From positions 16,132,360 to 16,196,359 of the forward strand of contig NC_050472.1 in the NCBI RefSeq assembly GCF_013373865.1: 64,000 bases of DNA, written 5' to 3'. Below, in pieces: positions 56,413 to 64,000 of the stretch. The stretch's first letter is position 1, and each line of letters opens with the position of its first letter. Under the pieces are notes generated by a model that saw nothing but the letters and a program-made list of their open reading frames with translations, ran no database searches and was not told where the DNA came from. The position numbers were made by a program, and so were the translations under genes. The DNA is from Monomorium pharaonis (Eukaryota; Arthropoda; Insecta; Hymenoptera; Formicidae).

Positions 56413-57535
56413 CCTAGGTAGCAAGCCCACGTCATTTTGACGTCCCAAAATGGTCATATCTGGTCATATGTCGTCAAAATGACCATTTTTTTACATGACC
56501 TAAAATTGACGTCATGATGACGTCATTTCGAAGTCATATTTTAGTCATGATCTGACGATTATTTTCCCAGACAGCACACATCCAAAATCGGGACATAAAG
56601 ACGTCATTAAAACGTATTTTAGACACGCTCTAAAGCGGTATCTATACAATGAGATTTAAGGCGTAAGGCATAAGCATATTATATTCAACTTTAAGAGAAC
56701 TTTTTTAAGAAAACATTTAGATATCTTGGAAATAATTTCAAAATGGTCAAATTAACCATTTGAACGCTTCAAAGTCTTAGTGCTAAATAGATCGCAATTT
56801 TCATCAAATTATAAAGGTTATGGAAAAAGTTAAATTTAACAATGAAATTAATAAGTAAATAAGTTAATGCTATTTATTTTTAATATGTTTTGCAAAATTT
56901 AATTGTTTTTATAAAAAATATAATTGCGACAGTTTATAACATATAGGTATATGTAGACAATAACAAGTACCCATATCGATGATTCAAACTGGCGTAGCAG
57001 ATAGAGTACAAGGTTTATAATCCTAAGGTCCCGGGTTCAAAACCTACCAACGGCAAGTAAGAATAAAATAAAATAATATAATTTAAATTTAATTTATTAA
57101 TAAAAATTTGTCCCAAATTTAGTACGTACTGTTGATAAGAATAATAAAAAAAATGAAATTTTTATTTTATTTTTTAATCTCTAGTTGCATTTTAAAGATA
57201 TCCGATTTAAGAAATCTTTTAGATATTAGTTTCATAATATCTTTCTGTTCTCAAAAAACGACGCATTGGTTAACATTCTGACATTATATGTTATCTTTTA
57301 GAAGTCTCTTTATGTTATCATTTTCAGAAACAGGATATCTTTTAGAGATTTTTTTGACAACATATTGTTCACGTCATTCTATGACGTCAAAATACGGTAC
57401 ATTTCATGACGTCAGGAATTTGTGACATTTGACCGTTATTTTAACGTCATAAGGGCGTCATTTTGTGACGTCAAGGAGAGTCAGTAAATGACCATTTTGG
57501 GACGTCAAAATGACGTGAGCTTGCTACTTGGGGTA
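56413..57535. mobile_element. 1.1-kb inverted-repeat element rich in TGACGTCA
   Basis: The left end GTAGCAAGCCCACGTCATTT and the right end AAATGACGTGAGCTTGCTAC form arms of about 45 bp that continue through GGGACGTCAAAATGACC-like sequence. The subterminal regions are packed with GACGTC/TGACGTCA palindromes (56496-56530 and 57370-57480). The centre carries the repeat core shared with 62705-63555, including a tRNA-like segment. Target duplication not defined. Confidence 0.7.
56690..57135 (+). repeat. ~440-bp repeat core with tRNA-like segment, copy 1
   Basis: Starts CAACTTTAAGAGAACTTTTT and ends AAAATTTGTCCCAAATTTAG. A second copy is split over 62705-62767 and 63178-63555. At 56990-57048 the A-box-like TGGCGTAGCAG and B-box-like GGTTCAAAACC make a tRNA-derived segment. 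Confidence 0.75.
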
Positions 57536-57700
57536 TTCCATTCTTTGCGATGTGAACATGGACTGTAAACATAACCGATTTCTATTAGTATTATGACCGA
57601 TTAGTATTATGAGTTTGAAATTATACATTGTAGAACAAGATATAGAAAAGCAAGAAATAAAATTAATGCTTGCTAATGCTGTAGTTAAAACATACACTCA
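57536..57700. other. Intronic spacer
   Basis: No feature recognised. Confidence 0.4.
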
Positions 57701-58000
57701 CAAGGGAACTGACGAAAGTGTCCCTCACCGATTTTAATGCGCTTTGGATATGTTGTAGAACATAAAAAAATATTACCCATATTTTTTTTAGCGGCGTATC
57801 TCAACGTTTAGGGGTTGAAACCACCCCTGGAAAATAATGCATTTTTTTGTTTCTGGCAAATATCTTTGAAAATATAAGGTTTATGAAAAAATGTTCTATA
57901 CAAAGTTTTATGGAGTTTTATATTCTTTACAATGGTATATTCATATTTTTCAAAAATTTCTCATTTACCCTCACTCCCACTCCCTTTTTGGCAACATTTT
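57701..58000 (+). repeat. Diverged CAAGGGAAC-ended repeat
   Basis: Starts CAAGGGAACTGACGAAAGTG after TCA. It follows the layout of the CAAGGGAAC family (ATTTTAATG early, GGGGTTGAAACCACCCC about 120 bp in, then ACAAAGTTTTATGG) while differing in sequence. No opposite end was located. Confidence 0.5.
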
Positions 58001-58699
58001 GAAAATTTTGTAAGAACAAAAATTAAAGACCATTAAAAGCCAAATCCATTCATATATAATAACATATGGGTTTTACTATTCCTCAATTATTGGCAAAACG
58101 AGATGATAATCTCGTGCTATAGGCGGCGCGCTAGAAATAGTGTGGCGTTATTTCTTTAGTCCCGTCACACTCAATAATTGTCTCTTTTACGTATATTTTT
58201 ATATTAGAACATAAAAACAGATTAATCTTAATTACATAATACCCAACGTATTACACGATATAAAGCATAAATGCATATATAATAAAAGTAGCATATATAC
58301 GTACGTACATTTTTATTATTACAAATGCAAAATAGATTAATATAAAGCAAAATATTTTTAATATTGAAAAATACAAATATAATATAACAAAATATATCAA
58401 GAGAAAAGTATAAAATATAAACTGCAATAACTGTTTGCATAATTATATTATTTACACTATATGCACATAGCACACTTGGATAATAAAAATAGTATAATAT
58501 AATATAATTTAATAAATTGGAAATATTAATTAAAAAATATTATTAAGTAAAAATAAAAGAGAGAGTAAAGGAAAAAGGAAAAGAGATTGGAATAATTGTT
58601 ACAAACATAATTTTATACAAATAAAAATTTTTACCAGGCAGAAGTAAAAAAATATCAATATTTGTTGTATGGGTAAGGAAAAGTGCTGAAATCTATTAA
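58001..58699. other. AT-rich intronic DNA
   Basis: A short GC-richer patch with GGCGGCGCGC lies near 58120. No gene recognised. Confidence 0.35.
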
Positions 58700-59640
58700 T
58701 AATCCAGAAACACATCTTTTTTAAAGAAATCAATACAGAATTTGTCTATAAATGTCTTCCATTTATGGCACATATTTATTACAAAGATAATATTTATAAA
58801 AGAATATGTTATGCAAAGCAATTTTCTACACCAAGAACAAGTTATTATGGCTATTTCATCACAAAGATTGCATTTTACTTTAGAAATCTTTTTAAAACAA
58901 AAGTCTACTGATGTTTCAAATTCTATCCGTGCATCTATAGCCTGCAGGTATTCATCATATACATTCTGTACGTATCCACTTTTAGTCCACGCATATTTAA
59001 ATACATTTTGAAATCTGGGCGACGAGAATTGATGGTATGTTAATGACTATAATTTCAAAATATTATTTCTATTATGAAGATCTAAAGCTAAATCCAACAA
59101 CATAATAGTATCAGAAAAGTATTTAATAAAATTTTTCTACAACCGAAATCCGTATACGTCTAATAGCTGTATTTTTCCTGTTGTACCGGCCGGAATAATT
59201 AGGAAAACAATATCTGTTGCAGAATCTAGTTTAGTTTCTGAAATTATGTTAGGACAATGTCTACTCCACGAATCTAACAATAATACTGATTGTGGCCCAA
59301 CATTCGGAAAAAATACCTTCTCTAGCCAAGTTTTTAACATGATTTGATGTTAATTTGCCTGATTTTGAAACTGTAACATAGATATTAGGCGCGTTGAATA
59401 ATGTTTTTTGTACTTTTTGACCAAATGTTCCTGTAATTTTAATACTATAAAAAAAGGTGATAATAATCTGCCATCAACCGAAATAGTCGATTGAATTGTA
59501 TAGCTATGCGGAGTTGGTGAAATAGATTGTACTACAGATTCTACGTTTTTAATATCTTTTTGAGCTAAAGTACGGCTAGAATGATATTTTAACTGAAATC
59601 CACTCTGATCCGAATTATAACTATTTTCCACACCATATCG
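58700..59640 (-). pseudogene. DDE_1 (pogo-related) transposase pseudogene
   Basis: Minus-strand frames give SYNSDQSGFQLKYHSSRTLA and VVQSISPTPHSYTIQSTISV at 59631-59350, then TWLEKVFFPNVGPQSVLLLD and IIPAGTTGKIQLLDVYGFR at 59340-59137. They end SSPRFQNVFKYAWTKSGYVQ and KCNLCDEIAIITCSWCRKLL at about 59030-58790. The DQSGF, LLLDSWSRH and QLLDVYGF segments correspond to the three acidic catalytic positions of DDE_1-type transposases. The CxxC pairs at the end suggest a zinc knuckle. Frame breaks near 59345 and 59130 and a missing N-terminus disable it. Confidence 0.7.
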
Positions 59641-60130
59641 ATTAAAAATTATAGTAATTTTTAGAGCCCTTATTTTTTTTTTAAGTTAAGTAACACACAC
59701 ACACACACACACAGTGTCACGAACATTTATACATGCAGATATATGTGTATATGTACATATGCGAGCAAGTTGACAAGTGCAACGCACACAGCAAACCTTA
59801 AAATAGTAATTTTCAAAAATTTTTATTTTTGAAACTAGATATAGAAAAGTCGCACAAATTGTAATTTTTTATTAGGGCTATAAGTACTACAATATATAAA
59901 AAATTCAAGGAAATTGACCGAGCTTTTTTTTCATATAAATTGTGCGGGGTCTTTTGTTACAAAAAGGTCTCTATTATCAAAACTTGATTTAAAAAATAAA
60001 TGCGATACGTTTATTACAAATATAAAATTAATATTTGTGTGCGTGTGTGTGTGTATGTGTGTGTACTTAACTTAAAAAAAAAGTAAGAGCTCTAAAAAAA
60101 AACCGCTACGATAAAGACTGCCTTTCTTTG
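59641..60130. repeat. Inverted repeat bounded by CA/GT microsatellites
   Basis: AGAGCCCTTATTTTTTTTTT with AAGTTAAGTAACACAC at 59660-59710 pairs with GTGTACTTAACTTAAAAAAA and AGTAAGAGCTCT at 60050-60097. The CA run is at 59692-59713 and the GT run at about 60038-60062. GACCCCGCACAATTTA (complement, near 59945) resembles the GGACC end of the 49602 element. Confidence 0.55.
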
Positions 60131-60278
60131 TGTAGATTAAGCCCTCCAAATTTCAAATAAATTGGTCTAGCCGTTTCCGAGATATTTTTGGTACGCATTT
60201 TGAAAACATGGTTTCGAGAAAAACGCGTTTAAAGTTTGACATTCGGTTAAAATGTAGATAACTTTTTTTCAAACTTAC

Positions 60279-60436
60279 AGTTATTCACTTCAGGGCTATA
60301 CAGTGAACTCTCCCCAGATGTAGCAGCATCAAACCCTTCGATTTTAGCCTGCAGGCGTAATGTTCTTGCGTAAGCTACCTGCTGCGAAGGATTAGAAGGC
60401 GCCAATCCCGCCTCAGCGTCGTCGAACGCGCTTGAA
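60279..60436 (-). pseudogene. Exon-like open segment, minus strand
   Basis: The minus strand is open for about 52 codons: AFDDAEAGLAPSNPSQQVAY, ARTLRLQAKIEGFD, AATSGESSLYSPEVNN. It is bounded by an acceptor-like AG (60438-60437) and a canonical donor GTAAGT beginning at 60278. It lies on the same strand as, and upstream of, the DDE_1 remnant at 58700-59640, so it could be an upstream exon of that transposon's gene. I do not recognise the domain, and the link is inference. Confidence 0.4.
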
Positions 60437-61147
60437 CTTTTCTCGTTATATCTCCGACAATTTTCAAGGAATCACTTTGAAACTTACAGGGGATATTCTC
60501 AAGACCTTATACTTTATGAATATGCAAAAAACGAAAAATGCATTTTTTCAAAATTTCTAGGTGTATGTAACTCCTTAAGAAAAAATTATAGCGTTAAGTG
60601 GCGGTTTAGGTTAGTATTACACGAGTCCAAATAGCTTGTTGAATTAGTTTTCGATAAGCAGGATAAAGAATTTTAGAATTTCTGGAAGAAATTGAGGAAC
60701 TTTAAAGAAGTTTTGTCTCAGCCAATCAAAATGTCCAACAAAGGCTGCATTTCGAAATTCACTACTGGTATTTAGAATCTATAGTATACGTAACTATATA
60801 TTTCTAATACTAACAATGGATTTTAGAACGTAACCGAACTCAATACATAAAATGGATAAAATTTTTTTGTCGTATTGTGTCTTTAATGATGTGTGATTAA
60901 AGGTTTTTTATCCACACAGGGGACAAAATGCAAAAAAAAAAAACGGAACTAATCGCAAATTTATCGCGAAATTGGGGTGAACTTCTATATAGGTCGGACC
61001 CCCGATTTTTTGAAACTACGTATTTTTTTGTATTTTGGCGCGTTGATTACGAACATGGTAGTGAAAATTAACGCAAATTTTATTTTTATGATGGAAACTA
61101 TGAAAAATCCATAAAAGTCATAGTTTTTCCGCTTATTTTTGTAAATA
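60437..61147. other. Intronic DNA, nothing recognised
   Basis: No supported gene or element boundary. Confidence 0.35.
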
Positions 61148-61224
61148 ATGGGATTTTTGAAAAATATTTTAGATGAAAGTTGTAGATCTTATCGAAATAC
61201 GGGACTATCCCGATTCGCACACAA

Positions 61225-61470
61225 GCGATTGGACACAGTAGTATTGCCCAATCGGACACAGTCCCGATTGGACACAGCCCCGATCGGACACAGTCCTAAT
61301 CGGACACAATTCTTATTGAACACAACAGCGATCAGACACATAGCGTTTGAATCAGACATAGAATTAATTGCACACGGATCCGATTGCGCACCGATCCGTT
61401 TGCACACGGACCCGATTGCGCACTGACCTGTTTGCACACGGACCCGATTGCCCACGATACGATTCCGCAT
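61225..61470. repeat. Degenerate 16-20-bp tandem array
   Basis: Successive variants of CCGATCGGACACAGTC, then of CCGATTGCGCAC and CCGTTTGCACACGGA. All long frames here on both strands arise from this array. Confidence 0.8.
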
Positions 61471-61484
61471 TGCAGATAGTACAT

Positions 61485-62165
61485 GGCAGCGTTGGTGACG
61501 GCGCGCGTATTGGCTGGCCGATCAGCTGTTAGGTTTGGCGGGATGTCTGCAGAGCGCGCGGTGAGACGGGCGGTACGCACCTCGAGCTTGATGCTCGAAG
61601 TTCGGTGGTCAGCGGGCGCGCGGTGCGTGAGCGGATGTCTCGCGGTTCCGTGTTTTCACCGAATCAACTCGGTAATTCCGCGTTGGTGAATTTCGGGGAA
61701 CGGCGTCGGCCCCGAGAACACTCGGAGGAAGACGGAGAATACTTCGTGCCGGTTACCGGGCCGTTAGGATGGTAAAGCGAGGATGCTGGCTAGCAGCCGA
61801 GAGCTTTTGGCGGAGACAGAGCACACTTTATCCCGCGGTTTGCTAGCTACAAGGAGGAAAGGAGTTGAGCTGGGCCGAGAACTCTCGGCGATGACTGAGA
61901 ACACTTCGCCGTGGTTCGCACCTTTAGGTTTGGCTTTTTCTTGGAACGGGTCGGACGGGATGCGAGAAGTGAAGTCTGTGGCTGCCGGGCGGCCTTATAT
62001 ATGGTCCCCGGCTGCTCGGGGATCTTCGGCGGTCCTCGGTCTCCTCTCGATGACACACACCTCGGATCGGGATGCTGGGAGGGCTCGAGAGGAGGGAGGA
62101 GGTATGCCTTCGAGATGTGCGTCATCTCGGTGATGTGAGGCTCTTATGGCGGGCACGCTTGCCCG
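61485..62165 (+). mobile_element. GC-rich LTR fragment related to the 19847 solo LTR
   Basis: Contains CGAGAACACTCGGAGGAAGA (61713), CCGAGAGCTTTTGGCGGAG (61798) and CCGAGAACTCTCGGCGATGA (61880). These match the thrice-repeated motif of the solo LTR at 19847-20889. Termini and target duplication were not found, so it is partial or from a sister family. Frames inside it are not regarded as genes. Confidence 0.5.
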
Positions 62166-62174
62166 GTCCCACAT

Positions 62175-62685
62175 AGAAATCCAGTGGATGTCCAATGGAC
62201 GTCCATTAAACCTCCATAGATCCATGGGACGTCTATGTCCATGGTGGAAGTCAGATGGACGTTTATTAGAGGTCTAGTAAACTTCCTTAGCTCCATTGGA
62301 GGTTTACCTCCATGGCGGAAGTTAGCTAGACGTCCATTAGGGATCCAGTAAACTTTCATGGCTCCATTGAAGGTTTACTTCCATGGCGGAAGTTAGACAG
62401 ACGTCCATTAAAGATCCAGTAAACGTCCATGGCTCCATTGGAGGTTTACCTCCATGATGGAAGTTAGATAGACATCCATTAGGGATCCATTAAACATCCA
62501 TAGCTCCATTGGATGTTTTCTTCCATAGTGGAAGTTAGATGGACGTCTATTAGGGATCCACTAAACTTCCATAGCTCTATGGAACATTATTTCCATGATG
62601 GAAGTTAGACAGACGTCCATTAAGGATCTATTAAACTTCCATAGCTGTATGGAACATTTATTTTTATGGTAGAAGTTATCCAGAC
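62175..62685 (+). repeat. 71-bp tandem array (~7 copies)
   Basis: GGAAGTTAG, or a close variant, occurs at 62246, 62317, 62388, 62459, 62530, 62600 and 62671, a period of 71 bp (once 70). Each unit also has GACGTCCATTA and CCATGGCTCCATTGGAGG. It lies directly outside the second copy of the tRNA-containing repeat core. Confidence 0.9.
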
Positions 62686-62704
62686 AACACGCTTGTCAGA
62701 ATGA

Positions 62705-63555
62705 AAACTTTAAGAGAACTTTTTTAAGAAAACATTTAGATATCTTGGAAATGATGTCCAAATGGTAACATTTATCAGAGACGTCTACTAAGAGAGGTCT
62801 TTGAGATATCTCATGGAAGAATTTCATTTAAGTTTCTTGAAAATGTTATCCTTATGATATCACAGCTAAATGATATCAGCTTAATGTCTCATAAAAGATA
62901 TCACAATGCTGTCCGATTTTTGAGCCGTCCATGCGCGTCGTAGCTGACTCAGAAATCAGACAACACTATAACATCCTGAATGAGAGATCCATTTGATATT
63001 AAAAAAAATTATCATAAAGATAATGTTTTCAAAAATAACAGTTTGTCTACAATTACTGCGCACAAAAAAATGCACAAAATCTAAATTTATCATGTACTGA
63101 ATACAAAAACAGAATAATAAATGTACTATTCAATTTTTCTTAGAATATATGTGATCTATATAGTTAAAATTATCTATTTAACCATTTGAACGTTTCAAAG
63201 TATTAATGCTAAATAGATCGCAATTTTCATCAAATTATTAAGGTTATGGAAAAAGATAAATTTAACAATGAAATTAATAAGTAAATAAATTAATGCTATT
63301 TATTTTTAATATGTTTTGCAAAATTTAATTGCTTTTATAAAAAATAATATAATTGCGTCAGTTTATAACATATATGTATATGTAGACAATAACAAGTACC
63401 CATATCGATGAGTCAAATTGGCATAGCAGATAGAGTACAAGGTTCGTAATCCTAAGGTCCCGGGTTCAAAACCAGAGGCAAGTAAGAATAAAATAAAATA
63501 ATATAATTTAAATTTAATTAATTAATAAAAATTTGTCCTAAATTTAGTATGTACT
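62705..63555 (+). repeat. Repeat core copy 2 with tRNA-like segment, interrupted
   Basis: 62705-62767 and 63178-63555 align with 56690-57135, separated by about 400 bp of other sequence (62768-63177). The tRNA-like part (63415-63472) has TGGCATAGCAG and GGTTCAAAACC. Similar CCAGACAACACGC and CCACACAACACGC motifs flank the core at 62690 and 63549. Confidence 0.7.
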
Positions 63556-63847
63556 CCCACACAACACGCAGACATAATTAGGATGTAATTTGGATGTCCG
63601 ATACAAATCCTGAAAACATCCGACGGATGTCCTATTTACATCCGATGGACGTATTTAGGATGTTCTATATTCGTCCCAAGAACATACCAAGTACATCCTT
63701 AGAATGTCCGAACCGGACGTAAAACGGACATTATTTAGACACCTAATAGCCTCATATATGTAATACTTCTATATTGCTAACGGTCCCGACATCGGCGAGA
63801 ACATCACGTTACAGGCAATATGTCTTTTTCCCCACGAATAATATTCG

Positions 63848-63849
<2 letters not shown>
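63556..63849. other. Subterminal-repeat-like sequence
   Basis: Repeated TTAGGATGT, ACATCCGA and GGATGTCC motifs on both strands (63575-63730) resemble the edge of another DNA element continuing to the right. No gene. Confidence 0.4.
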
Positions 63850-63907
<58 letters not shown>

Positions 63908-63918
63908 CTCTCTCTCTT
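63850..63918. repeat. CT microsatellite
   Basis: Nearly pure CT dinucleotide repeat with rare TTT interruptions. Confidence 0.95.
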
Positions 63919-64000
63919 TTAGAACGTCTCTCAGACGTTGGCTTATTATGCTTGCGCACAACGCTGCAGAACGTTATCCGCGGAAGAAAGACAATAGTAT

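Noticed and set aside
56990..57048. Functional tRNA gene
   Set aside because: A-box and B-box-like sequences are present, but I see no convincing cloverleaf stems, and the segment is repeated inside a dispersed element.
61148..61470. 92- to 93-codon frames on both strands
   Set aside because: Products of a short tandem array; both strands are open for the same reason.

Overview
The window looks like insect nuclear DNA, most probably hymenopteran and perhaps ant (inference from AT-rich introns, the mix of transposable elements and the protein similarity). It holds one recognisable host gene: the 5' part of a WDR81-like BEACH-domain gene on the + strand. Six coding exons join in frame to 469 codons: 1574-1789, 1862-2021, 19138-19393, 22177-22339, 36218-36628 and 55783-55983. 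They cover the N-terminus, the kinase-like region and the first part of the BEACH domain. The rest of BEACH and the WD40 part lie beyond 64000.

Almost everything else is mobile DNA inside the introns, which measure 72 bp, 17.1 kb, 2.8 kb, 13.9 kb, 19.2 kb and more than 8 kb. Intron 2 (2022-19137) holds short inverted-repeat elements, a decayed minus-strand LINE interrupted by a mariner remnant and a small solo LTR, a second LINE RT fragment and a BEL/Pao gag remnant. Intron 3 is nearly all one foldback element (19500-22126) carrying a 1043-bp solo LTR with a 4-bp target duplication; without it the intron would be about 156 bp. Intron 4 holds a foldback element split by a CAAGG-ended element, which contains a 1.8-kb near-palindrome with a 50-bp tandem array and a purine-rich block. 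It is followed by two TTAA-flanked elements, one with a decayed DDE transposase.

Intron 5 contains a nest: a mariner remnant (36725-50728) interrupted by a complete, very young Ty3/gypsy retrotransposon (36943-47507), a TTAA-flanked element (47578-48829) and a third inverted-repeat element that itself holds a TTA-flanked element. The gypsy element has nearly identical 2-kb LTRs, GTAC target duplications, PBS-like and polypurine sequences, Gag and Pol joined by a correctly phased -1 slippery heptamer, and an extra zinc-knuckle ORF after pol. Its 3' LTR carries an extra 128-bp tail unit starting with a PBS-like sequence. Intron 6 begins with a TGACGTCA-rich inverted-repeat element, a DDE transposase remnant, a 71-bp tandem array and tRNA-derived repeats.

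The most novel candidates are the post-pol zinc-knuckle ORF and the asymmetric 3' LTR tail of the gypsy element, and the long-inverted-repeat element at 28836-34604 whose arms carry a small cysteine-rich reading frame. No CRISPR array, rRNA or functional tRNA gene was seen.
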